Positions 1 through 13,300 of a stretch of 64,000 nucleotides of DNA are shown here, piece after piece. Location: positions 20,060,234 to 20,124,233 of the forward strand of contig JARZZO010000014.1 of assembly GCA_030544215.1 (NCBI GenBank), written 5' to 3'. The translations under genes were made by a program, and so were the position numbers. The DNA comes from Zantedeschia hybrid cultivar (taxonomy: Eukaryota > Streptophyta > Magnoliopsida > Alismatales > Araceae). A model generated the notes under the pieces. The model saw nothing but the letters and a program-made list of their open reading frames with translations, was not told the origin of the DNA and did not search any database. Position 1 is the stretch's first letter, and each line of letters starts with the position of its first letter.

Positions 1-379
1 GAGATCAAATAATTCTCAGTAAATGTGACAAAAAGAGTGGTAAAAAGTGTCATATAATAGTATTCCTGAAAAAGAAATAAATTAGACTGCTCATGAAATT
101 CTTTTACCGGTTTGTTTGGAGAATAAGGGTTGAATAAGACGGCTTATGACATTTAATTCGCGAATCCGAGTTTGAGAGCACGAACGCCTTATTTTTGGCG
201 CGGATGCGTTACTCTCGACATAAGTGGAATAATTCAACTCACCTAAAAGGTTGGAATTACTTATTTTTAAAATAAGAAAAAATGTTCTAAAGAGAATTCT
301 TGCTAGTCTAGGTATAAGAGATCCGGATAAAAAAAATCCGGGTCTATTAAAGGAGGCTTATAGTGTGCAATTAACTCCA
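1..379. other. AT-rich DNA without a recognisable gene
   Basis: No open reading frame or known repeat end is convincing here. The stretch has short self-complementary words around 150-230 but no long hairpin. It forms the left flank of the Helitron-like block that begins at 380. Confidence 0.5.
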
Positions 380-623
380 TCTATACTATATAATAAAACA
401 GAGTTTCTAACTCAACTGACGTGACACTCTAATATTCTTTCCTATCAAAAAAAATATTAAACAATTTTAAAAAATATGCTAATTAAGTTTAACTTGATAA
501 TTAATATTGATCATAATTCTCTCTTTCTCTCTCTCTTTGACCAATGCAACCCCTCCCCTTTGTGTTTCTGTTTAAATGCTCTCCTCTCTCTACAAACTAC
601 TTTAACTGGGATATTTAATGCAA

Positions 624-1545
624 GCCGGCAAGCAACGCCAACTGGGGAGGTGGAAGCAGTCGGTGGACAGCTTTGACACCCTCCTTAAGCGCTTAAACCA
701 GATGCAGGAGCCTATGCGACAGCTTCGAGACGAGTCCCTCTCGGATTGCGACGTCAACAAGGTCATGGAGCTCATGGGTCGCTCTCCCTCTTAGTGCGGG
801 TCTGTTACGTCTATGACACTTTTGTGGCAGACCTTCCCCGCGTCATGCTGGGCCGCCACAGCTGGGTGGACCTCGTCCCGTGTTCCTAGCCTCGCCATCA
901 ACGGCGCGCAGCACCACCATCTACACCGCACCGGCCGTCAGCGTCTTCAGGTCGGGGCCCCTTGACAGCAATGTGCTCATCAGGAACTCGGGACCCATCC
1001 TTCGCTCCCCGCGAAGGAAGCGGCCGCCGGAGAGGCCGGGCAGTGGAAGGAGACAACACTGGAGCCTCCACCCGACACACTGGGGGCATCAAGCCTGGCA
1101 CTGCTCTACCCGAAGGTGGTCGCTGTCATCTAGAGCCTGGCGAGGTCCCAGGAGGTAGCGGTGGCGGAGACCCAGGAGGAGCTGCATGGATGCTCCCCAT
1201 GGGGTTCCTTGGGGCCGTGCAGGCGAAGCTGCGCGGCCACGTGGGGTGGATGAGGAAGGGGGAAAGCTCGGGGAGCTGGCGGGCCGGTGGAGGGAGGCGG
1301 TGGTGGCGATCCTGGGGTGGCTAGCACACATGGCCCAAGATACCATGCGGTGGCACGCGGAGAGGAGCTTTAGTGGTAGCTAGACTCGGCGCCAAGGGTG
1401 CTCGCTCTGTAGATGCTGGCCTTCTCCGACAAGGAGAAGGTGGAGGCAACCATCGTGGAGTTGCTAGTGGCATTTGGCTGGGTTTGTCGATACAAGCAGG
1501 GAGGGGAGGAGGAGGAGGCACAGAGGGCGGCTGAGGTAGATTAGT
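624..1545 (+). pseudogene. GC-rich captured coding remnant inside the Helitron-like block
   Basis: A GC-rich island sits abruptly in AT-rich repeat DNA. A frame from 624 to the TAG at 792-794 reads as plausible helical protein (for example GRWKQSVDSFDTLLKRL, then DCDVNKVMELMG). A second segment starting at the ATG near 1413 reads MLAFSDKEKVEATIVELLV and ends GGEEEEAQRAAEVD before a stop. Between them coding character shifts between frames with stops, so it is not an intact gene. I do not recognise the parent family. Helitrons often capture gene fragments, which is the most likely origin (inference). Confidence 0.45.
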
Positions 1546-1625
1546 TCATGTAGTTCATAAGTCCAACCAAAAAATAGTTCAGATTGCCTACTTATACATA
1601 TTCTTAATTAATTTTAAGATTCTTT

Positions 1626-2440
1626 GATTTGTTTCATGGTAACAGGGTTTATTGTTTCGTTTACTTACTCTATTCTTTTACAGTTATATTAGTGTGAATA
1701 TAATTAGCATTAAGGAAAAGCTTGTAAATTGAGGCAAATGAAAGGAAGATTGTGTAATCTTATTATTCTCAAATCTCATATGGTGTTTTAACTATAGCAA
1801 AGGTGCTTATTTTATCATGTCCTTCCCACCATCTCAATTGAGCCGTCTGCATGTCAAAATGGGTTCATATGCCCATTTACAAAATAATAAATTTATTATC
1901 TTATTTATATTATATTAATAAAATAGAGTTTCTCATCTAAATGTTATGACATTCTGATATTCTTTCTCGCCAAAAAAAACTATTAAACAATTCTTGAGAG
2001 AAAAATATGATTAATCGGTTTTAACCAAAAATTGTTTCATGGTAACAGGGGTTTATTGTTTCGTTTACTCTATTCTTTCAAAGTTAGATTAGTGTGAATA
2101 TAATTAGCGTTAAGGAAGAGCCCGTAAAGTGGGGCATCTGAAAGGAAGATCGTTTAATTTTATTATTCTCAAATCTGATGTGGTGTTATGACTATATCAA
2201 AAGTGCTTATTTATATCATGTCCTTCCCGCGATCTCAAATTAGGCTGTCTACATGTCAAAATGGGTTCATATGCCCATTTACAAAATAATAAATTTATTA
2301 TCTTATCTATATTATACTAATAAAATAGAGTTTTTAGCATAACTGATATGATACTCTGATATTTTTTCTTGCCAAAAAAATTTATTAAACAATTCTTAAG
2401 AGAAGAATGTGGTTAATCAGTTTTAACCTGATCATTAACA
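1626..2440. repeat. ~405-bp tandem duplication
   Basis: Two adjacent copies (about 1626-2033 and 2034-2440) each begin TTGTTTCATGGTAACAGGG and run through the phrase ATGGGTTCATATGCCCATT to AATAAAATAGAG. They differ at scattered bases by eye. Both include an internal copy of the Helitron 5' end motif. Confidence 0.8.
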
Positions 2441-3045
2441 CGGCAACTGACTCATTAATGGCGATAACTTTCTCTCTCTCTGGCATGATGCACCACTAAA
2501 TACAACCCATTCCCCTTCATTTTTTTGTTTAAATATTTTTTCCTTTATCTCTACAAACTATTTTTATCCGGGTTATTAATGGCCATAAAACCCTATTGTG
2601 GCCATTCCTTCCACCTCTCACCCCCGTTTCAAAATAGGCTCGTCGACTCATTAATGATCATAATTCTCTTTCTTTCTTTAGCATGTTTCATATTTCTGTT
2701 TAAACATTTTCACAACTACAAATTATTTCTATATAATGTTTAGATTTTCTTTTATTTTTTACTTTAAAAAATAGACCATAATATGCAATGACATATACAA
2801 AAATTTTGTTCAGTGGGGTCACTCAGTGGGTTAGTGTTGTCACTCTATTCGGCCAAAATCAATGACCAGTAGGGTCACTCTAATGGGCTAAGATTAGTGA
2901 ACCAATCATTATAATAAGTCGAGAATAGTGAGTCTTCTTGAATTTTATAAATTACAGTGGGATCCCCACTGAGAATACTCTAGATCCGCCATAACTCTCT
3001 CTCCGGCATGCCGCACCACTAAATGCAACCTCTCTCTCTCCTGTG

Positions 3046-3595
3046 TGTGTATTGGTATTACCGGTGCCAATTCCTTCATTTTATTTACAAGAACTTTTAT
3101 GAATATTCTGACATGTAAGATCAAAAGTTACAAAAGTTTTTGCATAAATAATTTTCATGTAGTACCTATCAAAGTATCCCTGATTATCTTGCAGGTAATA
3201 CCCATTAAATATAATATGTTTTCAGTTCACATATTTTAAAATATTATTTACATTTTAGTTTCCAAAACTTTCTCTCATATTTTACAATATATTAAATTTT
3301 TATATGTATTTTTATTAAATATATATCTTTTATCAAATATATATTTTTAACCCTCTATGTGTCTTGGTATTACCAACGCTAGCAATGGTTCATGATATTT
3401 ACAAGAGCTTTATGAATGTTCTGGCATGTAAGATCAAGAGTTATAGAAATTTGTGCATAAATAATTTTCATGTAATACCCCTTAACATATTGCTAATTAT
3501 CTTACAGATGCTACTCATTAAATATAATATGTTTTATGTTCATGTATTTTAAATATTATTTATATTTTAGTTTTCAAAATTTTCTCTCAAATTTC
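3046..3595. repeat. ~310-bp imperfect tandem duplication
   Basis: The copies at about 3046-3290 and 3360-3595 share GCATAAATAATTTTCATGTA, TTAAATATAATATGTTTT and the terminal TTTTCAAAA...CTCTCA stretch. The short ORFs over them are also duplicates and have no recognisable product. A third weaker match to the tail lies near 3990-4080. Confidence 0.7.
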
Positions 3596-3676
3596 ATAAT
3601 AAGCTCCACTCTCACTGTGACGCCTGGGCATTATCCAGACTTCAATGTATAGTTTCGTAATATTTCCTAACAATTA

Positions 3677-3677
<1 letters not shown>

Positions 3678-3748
<71 letters not shown>
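3678..3748. repeat. (AT)n microsatellite
   Basis: An uninterrupted AT dinucleotide tract of roughly 70 bases, ending ATATGTATGTAT. Confidence 0.95.
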
Positions 3749-3756
<8 letters not shown>

Positions 3757-4411
3757 TTTTAAAAAATAATAATTTTACATAATTTGACATGGCATTTTTA
3801 GTCTGATTCCTACGTTAGTGAATATATTTTCTAAAAATATTTTTTAAATACTTTTAAAAATGTCATTCTAAGTATCACTCGTGCATTAGTGAATGTTGTA
3901 TGGCCTCTTCTATAGTTCATAGTTTATGGTAGCCTTTCGTATTTCCATTTCTATAGTCGTTACTCTGTCTCTTTTGAGTATCATCCGTTAAATACAATAT
4001 ATTTTATGTTCATATATTTTTAAGATATTATTTATATTCTAGTTTTCAAACTTTTTCTTAAATTTTATAATATATTAAAATTATATATGTTATTAAATAA
4101 ATATTTAATATTAATATTTATTTTTGTAGATATGAATGGTCTTGAAAAAATTGTATTTATAGTTGAATTATATCAAATTAAAATTTTTACTGAATAATGG
4201 CTTTTAGGTTAGTAGTTTCATTGAGGTGATCAAAAGTACTAATATGACATAGCAATGGAATTAAAGTATCATGCCTAGATTAACATAGATTTTAAAATTT
4301 TTTATTAAGATGAAATTATTTAAATCAATATAATATTTTTATCTTAAAATTAAAATTAATATTTTAAATAATTTCAAATAAATACCGTGCATCGCACATA
4401 TTTAGAACTAG

Positions 4412-4669
4412 CATTACCAATAAAATCGAGTCATTACATGACTCTTTCAACCCCCATCGACCCCTCCCCCCCAAAAAAATAAAAAAAGAAAGAAATCAAC
4501 ACCACTTATTTATATCTTGATGATATTTCAAATCAAATTAAATATTGTAAAAAAAATTAAAAAAGTTCCAATGGCAGATTCGCTATTTTTTTTATTTACG
4601 AGCGAGGTATATGCCTGAGCTTTCCCTCCTCTCCTGCTCGCAGGCGCAGCAAGAAGAAGGCGGGCAGAG
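4412..4669 (+). promoter_or_regulatory. Short upstream region and 5' leader of the WD40 gene
   Basis: Only about 258 bases separate the Helitron-like 3' end (CTAG, 4411) from the WD40 start codon. The distal half is AT-rich with C- and A-runs. The last ~60 bases turn GC-rich (CCCTCCTCTCCTGCTCGC and onward) as expected for a 5' leader. No confident TATA box was assigned. If the block at 380-4411 is a real insertion, the distal promoter is transposon-derived (inference). Confidence 0.4.
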
Positions 4670-7285
4670 ATGTTGGCGGCTCGGGGCCTGCGGAAGGCGC
4701 ACATCCCCCCCACCCTCCTTCAGGATCCCTCGCCTGGCAGCATCCAACCCACTCGCCTCGCCCTCCATGTGAGAAGAACCCTAATAAACCCTAATCTCTA
4801 CATCTTATTCTCCTCACTTCACTCTCTCACTATCTCTATTCTGTTGCCGTTTTATGGTTCTTCAGGTTAAAGGCGACTGCGACGGCGGCAGCTCGTCTTG
4901 CTCCATTTACGTCGCATCCGGATGCCACGTTTACAGATTCGAGGTGCGTGTTCTTCTCTGTTGGCCCCGGAGGAAGATCTCTCTTTGTTTTGTAGATTAC
5001 ATGAACTTATATAGTGTTTGGGTTAGAACATTTTCTTAAGATAATCTTCGGCAATTACTTGAGTTTGAGACTTGTTAATGGTAGTGTTAATATTGCTTTG
5101 AAATGAATCAGATGAATTGAAGTAAATTAGAGTGAGCAAGTAGGAATTGTTTAGTAAAAATAATTAGAAAATAAAAATTCAAAGTAATTCATTATTGAAA
5201 TGGTGCTGGAATCAAAGTCCTCCATTTCCATTTTTTGATTTAGAATTTAGAAGTGGAATCAGAAACAATCATTTCTACTTCCATTTTTGTTCCTGTTAAT
5301 CTTATAGGAAACTTAAGCAGCAACTACTATCTCATTTATGTCTTCGACATGTTTACAGCCTTATGCATTATTGTCATACTTTGCTGACCGAACTGCTACT
5401 CTTTTTCTTTTATTTGGCATTTTACCAAGTTTCTAAAAGAATTTCAGCAGAATCTTGTTTTTCTTATGGTGGGTTTAAGGAATTCATTGTAAATATAGTT
5501 ATGTTGAGGTGGGATTCGAAGAATTCTTCGCAGTTTGTCAGAAATTTCTGGAAACACTGAACATCTAAAAGTGGCACGTAACACATGCATTACAGTCTGG
5601 GTGGGAATGAACTATGAAGTCCACACGTTGAACATCATTTAACTGGATGGATCAGTGTGGAAGCATGTATCTTCAACCATGAAGGTCTTGTAGGTTTACC
5701 TAGATAGATAGGTCAGCTTGAGGAGTCTTAAGGAATGAAATTTGAAGGATAAAGGGGATATTTTGACTAGTTAGTCTAAAGGTGACTATTAGATAAAGGG
5801 GATGTTTTGACTAGTTAGTCTAAAGATGCCAATCAATGGATCATTTCTTCATTAATCATTATGTCATCTGAGGCTTCTATCTTATTTGATTGGTCTAGAG
5901 CTCATAACAATCTTATAATCAATATGTGCATAATCGGGGATTGAACATGGACCGGTCTAGTCCTAGACCGATCGGATATGCCGATCCTATTTGGTCCCCC
6001 ACTTTCTTGAAAAAAGGTTAAAAAAATCTTTAAAATGCTAAAAAAATATGAAAAAATAATAATTAAAAAACGGGTTTTCGTTACCCGAAACTTATCTAGT
6101 ACCAAAGGTAAGCCCTTGGGATTTTATTAATTTGTAAAAAAGCTTAGATACATAGGGGTGAGGGTGGGGAGACATAACACCTTACCCCTAAGTAACACGG
6201 ATGCATGATAGTAAAAAAAAGGTTGAAAGAAAAAAAAAAAAACTAAGAAAATGTGGATATACTTATATTCATCGTAGTCTTATCTTGGACCAATCCAGTC
6301 CAATTCCCCTTCTTCCTTATATAAACTAGTTTCAAGTCCATGCGATGCAAGGTACTTATGTGAAATTATTTAAAAAATATTAATTTTAATTTAAAATACA
6401 AATATCATATTGATTTAAATAATTTTGTCTTAATAAATTTTTAATTTTAAGCAAATAATCAAGTATAAAGATAATTTTGCATGAGAAATATTTAACTTTT
6501 AATTTCGCTTAATAAGGACTCTAATATGATTATATGAAGGCATTTCACTCGCATGTTAAATTGTATTAGTGCTAGCTAGGTGAGTTTAATGGAGATATCT
6601 TATGAGATCCGAAGTAGTGTTGAAAAAAATTATTAGTAACATGCAATAAATAACTAAGTATAAACATAACTTTGTATGAGGACTACAACAAAACCATAAC
6701 AGCGTGCAAATTAGGTAAAATACTATTTGAGCACAATGGACGACCATGATACTTCTAAGTTATGTTTACAGTACAGTACTTCTAAGACCATAGTACTGTC
6801 GATGAAGGCTGACGTCAAATAAAGGTACGGAAGGTATGCTTCTAACGTTAGGATTTCGAGTTGTTTTCTTTGCTAGGTAGCTTACTGTATGTATTTATAT
6901 ACTTAAAAATATTAATATGTTATATATTATAACTAAAAATATTATAACTAAAAAATATTATATGTGACTATAAGTATTAAATATTATATGATATGGCAAT
7001 TGTTAACATATAAGAATTAACATAATAGACAATTAATACAAATAATATACAACAAAAAATATATAACATATGAGTTAAATAAATTTATAAGATAAGTTAA
7101 AAAAAATAGAGAAAGACAAATATTTAGGAATAATTTATTTTATATTTTATATTAATACAAACTTAAAATTTTATTTTTATTTTATAATTTTTTTATTCTA
7201 ATATAAATAAATTAATATTTTTATTACCAAAGAAGTTCCTTAATTTTAAGGGGAGCCACAGCCCCCCGCTCTCGTGCGTCCACCC

Positions 7286-7322
<37 letters not shown>

Positions 7323-10300
7323 ATGGCCATTGATGAGTTGTTTTGAAATGGGTGGGGTGAGAGTTATGACCATTAATGAGTTGTTTTGAAATGAGTGGGG
7401 ATGAGAAGTGGAAGGAATAATCATAATAAGGTTATGACTATTAATTACTTCTCATAAGAATTGTTTAATAATTTTTTTTGACGGGAAAGAATATGAGAGT
7501 GCCACATCAGCTAGGTTAGAAACTTTGTTTTATTAGTATAGTCTAGATTTCAGGTGTTAAAAAAATAAAAAATATAAAAAAATCATCAAAATGTAAAAAA
7601 ATAATTTTCTTTGTTTATATACACACTCTCTTTATCTTTCATAGCTAAAATTTTCTCTCTGTTACTCTTTTTTTCTTCTCTTATGTATATTAGTTCTCAA
7701 CAGTAAATAAAATTAATAAGTTTACCATGTTGTGCTTCCGAAGAAAATTAAAGAATATATACTTAAGGTTATAAATGGAAATCTAATTATCTAGTTTTTC
7801 GATCCGATTCCGATAAAAATATGTGTTCGATAACTATCAAAATCAAAATCACATATTTTCGATAAGCTATCGGAATAAAAAACGGGAACACCTGTTTTTG
7901 TATCCATTTTTCGATTTTCGATTCCGATTAACAATGACCTTTGGATTAGACTAGAATCATTTGCTATAAGCGTTGAAGACGTGAGAGAAATTGGGAACCC
8001 TAAAGCCAGCGCAGCCCCCAAAGCGCCCCAGCCCTCATGCGCCATCTCCCTCCCCATCTCCCGTCCACCATCTCCTTTCCCCCCTCCCCGCCGCCATCAA
8101 TGGTGCCAGATCCTCCCCATCTCCTCTCCTCCAGCTCCTCCCTTCCTCCTCCTCTGCTTTGTCTACCCTTTCTCCTCAAGCACGCCACCGCCAGCGCCAC
8201 TCTACCATCAACACTGCCATCTCCTCCCCATCTCCCCTCTGCTAGCTCCTCCCCTCCTCCTCCTCCTCCTCTTTGTCTGCCCTCTCTGCTTGCACATGCC
8301 GCCACCAGCGCCGCTTCGCATCGACGCCGCCAGCTCCGCCCCATCTCCCCTCTGCCAACTCCTCCCCTCCTCCTCCTCTGCTTCGTCTGCCCTCTCTGCT
8401 CGCGCACGCCACCGCCAGCGTCGTTGCTCTGATCTGGCCCCATGCGAGAGCTATGGGTGTGCAGTGGGGACCGTGGGGTTTGATGTGTTCGTAGCAGCAG
8501 TTGCCAAGCAGACCCCACCATTGCTGACCAGATCATGGCGTTCACCTAGCGTCCCAGCAGCGATCTCTACTGAGACACGTCACCATTTGTTCAACACTTG
8601 TGCAATATGGAGTTTATGATATCATATTTTTAGAAAGTAGAATTTGTATTTTGATATTTCTTAGCTGTACAGAAGCTGTAAGTGAAACTTGTATCTAAAT
8701 ACAACTGTTTTGTAGACGTCACATTTCTGTTTCTTAACAAGATCAGAGACTTTTGGTAAAAGAAGAGGAAGATAGGGAGAGAATGAGAAGCTACTTTTAA
8801 AGTTATAGATGAGATATTTTTTGAGGTTTTTAATCACTTATTATGCAGTGTATTAGTGGCTTCTAGTTATATTTTTGAGCCTTATTCTGTGTTTCAAACA
8901 AAAAAATCAAGAAATTAGTAATTTTAAAAAATTATTAGAAACAATATCCATTTTCGATATCGGAATCAGAAACAAATCGGAAATGGAAAGTGTACTTTCC
9001 GATCTTATCAAAGTTAGAACCGAAAATAGGCTTTTGCTATCAGAACTGGATACTGTCGTTTATTGACAAAAAAAGTTAATAAATTTCAGTACCCTTACTG
9101 TCGTTTATATTCAGTACGGGATAATCTTCAATAGAAGAAAGAAATGGTACACATTTCTCATTTTTTTTCCAAAGCACAACTTGGTAAACTTATAAATTGT
9201 ATTTATTATTAGGGACTGTTAATACTAATGTATCTAAGGGAAGAGAAGAAAGAGTAAGAAAGAGAAAATTTTAGAGAGATAAGAATGTTGGAGGGAGAGA
9301 GAGAGTGTGTGTATTTGTGTGTGTTGTAGAAAGACAACTTACTAAAAAAAGTGCCTTGAAGAGTCCACTCAATCATTGTAGAATGCCACTTCCCATAGCC
9401 AAGTCGATAGAGAAGGGAGTTTAGACTTTGGACTTTAGAGAGAGAACTTAAAGAGAGAGAGGGACAAATATTAATAAGCTAAAAAGAACCCAAAGAGAGG
9501 GAAGAGAGATAGGGATAGAAAACTTAGATAGAGATATTAATTAGAATATTAGATAAAAACATTTAGAGAGAGAAGAGAGAGAGGGAGAGAAAAACTTAGA
9601 GAGAGGAGAGGAGGGCACTTGGATGGGGTGGAGAGTGGCCTTGGGAGGGGGGGGGGTTATATACACCCCCCAAGGCCCAAACTAGCTGTTGGGAATGTTC
9701 CCACAGCTAGCTTTCAAACTAGCCATTGGCAACGGAACCTAGCCATTGGGGCCCAGATTTGCCCAATCTGGCACCCGATCCTGGTCCAGAACCGACAGAT
9801 TAGGGCATGGGATCGGATCGGACCAGCCCTAAACTGATCGGATTGGATGATCCTTGCCGATCAGCACACCATGCTTAGAATTCTTGCTTGTTGCTGGTTT
9901 TCACTGCCTTCTAAAGGTGCCCATCAGTATATTATTCATTCATTATGTCATCGAAGGCCTTTTATATTATTTAATTGGTTCCAAGCTCATAACGGTCTCT
10001 GATTTCTTGCTTATTGCCAGCTTTCATTGTCTTCAGGATGTACATATATGCAATGAAAATATGATGTAGCATTTAAATAGATGTGATGTTGGCTTAGAAA
10101 ATGACTGAACATAATTCGTAACAACAAGGCCCCACTGTAATTTGACATCCAGCTTGTAGCACCTTCAGCCTAGAAAAAAAAAAGAAACTTAGTTTAGTGG
10201 AGAAGAGTTATGAGACTTGGAACATCTTAGAACAGAAAGAAGATTTGAGGCAAGTAGAAAGAAAACTAGTTCTAGCATCTTTATAGAACACAAATTATTT

Positions 10301-13300
10301 AGTTAAAGGAGGGCTAGACTTGGAACTCCTTAAAACAGAAAAGAGATTTGAGACTAGTAAAAAATGGAAAGAAAACTAAGGACTTTTTTGGACTCATTTG
10401 GTTATAAGATATGAAATTTTTCCACAAAGATTCCGTTAGTCAATTTTAGGATCAGGTGTTCTTTTTCTCATCAAAAGCTGCTATTCTCTTTCTTTGTGCA
10501 TCTTCTTAAATGCATGGCAATGGTTAAAAATTTTATTTGTAGGTATCTAATGAAGGATCTAGTCCAGTTAAGGGAAAGGACAGCCTCTTAGTACCTGCTC
10601 GAGCTCAGGTTTGAAAAATATTTTTAGATTTACCAGCCGTAAGTTTCATAATTTTCTTGCTTCCGAGAAATTCCATGTTATTTTTTGGTGGCTCCCTGTG
10701 TTTGTTTATGTGGCTTTAATTATTGTTTGCAGATGACACGCTCGTCCATGGTCGATCGATGTCCACATCATTCAGAAATTCAGAGTATAGCACTAGCAGA
10801 GGGAGATTGTGAGTCCCTACACTGTATTTTGCCTTTCCAAAATCTTCTAGGTTATGCACTGGATATCATGTTCTGATTATTACCGAACAACTGCTTTATC
10901 ACAAATGCGTACATTTAATGCCAATATCATATTTTACTTTTTCCATTATGAACCTTGCTAAGAGTTTAATGCTTTCGATGAAAGTAAGAGCATGATGGAT
11001 AATCTTTGTTGTCAGGTGCCTGTATGCTGGTTATAATCCCTAGTGCTTCAAGTGGGTCAGGTTAGGCTGGGTTAAGGCCAATGCAACAATAATCCAGGGC
11101 CTGGGGATTCTCAACCCTAACCCAACCAATCCAAGATTTCAAATCGAACGCTTGAAGCATTTGAACCCATCCCTAGCCACCCACTCACTGATTCACCCCT
11201 CAAGGGTATTCCAAGTTGCAGATGAGAAAAGGATGGGGACAGATGCAAAAAGAGAAGGGAGGAGAGAGCTGCTGGAGGGTGGTATCGTCCATGGAGAGAG
11301 TTGCTGTTGGTCAGACGCATGTCTGGCACTATAATGTTGCCTGGGTGATGAGTTCTTCATGATCCGGTGGTCTTGTCATGTAATATTCCGGGATTTTCGT
11401 ATCTAGCTATCGAGTTTCGGATGGGTTTTAGTAGGCCTTTTGAGAGTAGCCAATTTGGGTCTGATTGGCGTCAGCCTGACCTGACGCGATTCAGTGATAA
11501 GCATCACTCTGGGCCGACGCGATTCATAGCGCATGCATGTGTGAGGCGTGGCCTGACCCCCACTAGACCCTTTAATTCACGTCTTTATGGTGGGGCGTGT
11601 TTCGTGAGAGGCGTCAACTCGACTTGACGTGATTCAAGCTATCGCTGCAGCCCGTTAAACCACCTTGTAGTGTCCCTCTACACGTGTGTGGCGTGCCACC
11701 GCAAGGCGGAGGCGCCGAGGGAGGCGACTCATACCCTGTTCTCTCCCCTCCTCTTCTCTCTTTCCTCCCTCATCTCTCCATTCCCTCCTCTCCCTCATTC
11801 TCTCTTCCTCTCCAACCTCTTCTTCCACCTATCTTCTTCCTCCTCCCCCACCCTATCCCTCTTAAAGCACTCTTCATCCTCTCCACTCCACACTTCACCA
11901 CCTCCAAAACCATTTCATCCTCTCTCTCGGTGGCCGACATGAGGCGAGGAGATGGCGGTGACGGGTAGCTTGGACGGCAAGGCGACGATGAGCTGGAGGA
12001 GGTGGCAGCATGTGGAGACTCGTGGAAGCTCCCCAATGGTTGGCGGCGGTTCTACCATGCGAAGGGCTCCTTATGAGTCAAGAGGAGTTTAAGACCCTAT
12101 GTACGGTGATGATTCCTCTTCTAGTGTTTAAGTCCTCTATAGAAACCATGCTAGAACCATGTGATTCTCCATGTTTTAGGCATGTTTTTATAGTGTTTTA
12201 TTTATTTTGAGATGAGCTTCATGGATGGGTGAAGTGGAGACTTGCCACGGGAGTCTTGTGTGACCACATGACCCCAACGAAGTTGAAAGAAAAATTCTAC
12301 CATACAAGGATAAGCCATGCAATGTTATATGGTAGCGAGTGTTGGGTGATGAAGGGGCAATATGTCTCTAAGATGGGTATTGCCGAGATGAGAATGTTAA
12401 GGTAGATGTGCGGGCATACTAGGCCTAAATAAAATTCGTAATAAGTATATTAGAGAAAAGGTGGGAGTGGTATTAGTTGAGGACAAATTGAAAGAAGGGA
12501 AATTGAGATGGTTTGGGCATGTTAGGAGTAGACTTAGGGAGGCTTCAGTTAGAAAGTGGAGCATATTAGCATAGAGGAAGGGAAGATATGAAGGGGTAGA
12601 CCTAGATTAACTTGGAGGAGGGTAGTACAATATGATTTGGAGGCTTTAAACCTCTCAGAAGAGGTAGCCCAGAACTGTCTAGAGTGGAGACAGAGCATCC
12701 GTATAGCTGACCCTAATTAATTTAGGATTAAGGCTTAGTTGAATTAAGTTGAGTTAAGTTTTGTGGTGAGGGATCATTATTGCATGCATGGGTGTTGTGA
12801 GGTCTTCTTCTTCCTTATGTTGGGGTTGTGCTTTGGGGCAGCCGAGAGGAGCAGTGGTAAACATCGACTCGGGCTCTGAATTGCGTCATTTGAGCTGAAC
12901 GCCTTTTGAATGGCGTGGGACCCAATGGCGTGATTCAAAACAGATGATCAAGCCCTATGTAGCATTTCATCTCATGCATGGATAACAAAATAACAATGGC
13001 ATTTTTAGTATAAATTATGTATCTTAGATCCTTGTATAATCATTAAATATGTTCCTACATATTTTGCATGCTTGACTCATTCATAGGGTGGGGCTTATGT
13101 TATATTTCACGATATTGGATCCGAAGTGACGACATCCACTAGTAGTACACCATGTGTCTTCATGCACATTGTTACCCGTGAGGACATGGGTCACGGGTTA
13201 GTCCGATACTTCGGTGCGTTTTGGGTTCGAGTCGGTTCCCAGGGCCTCTGTGTTTTATAGTATGAGTCTGGGTGTAGGGGAAACCAGCTGTGGGACAATA

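Larger units (their letters stand above)
380..4411 (+). mobile_element. Helitron-like block, probably composite
   Basis: The left end reads A|TCTATACTATATAATAAA, which fits the TC start and A-side flank of plant Helitrons. The right end has a small GTGC-ATC-GCAC hairpin about 10 bases before CTAG at 4408-4411. The last ~100 bases match the 3' end of the clearer minus-strand Helitron at 6326-7547, and the left end matches that copy's 5' end. The base after CTAG is C rather than the expected T, and the interior has several tandem duplications, so the block may be two or more nested or rearranged Helitrons. No Rep/helicase ORF is present, so it is non-autonomous. Confidence 0.55.

Noticed and set aside
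7981..8619. 212-residue + ORF and a 181-residue minus ORF
   Set aside because: Translation of a three-copy CT/GC-rich tandem repeat inside an intron of the WD40 gene; low complexity on both strands.
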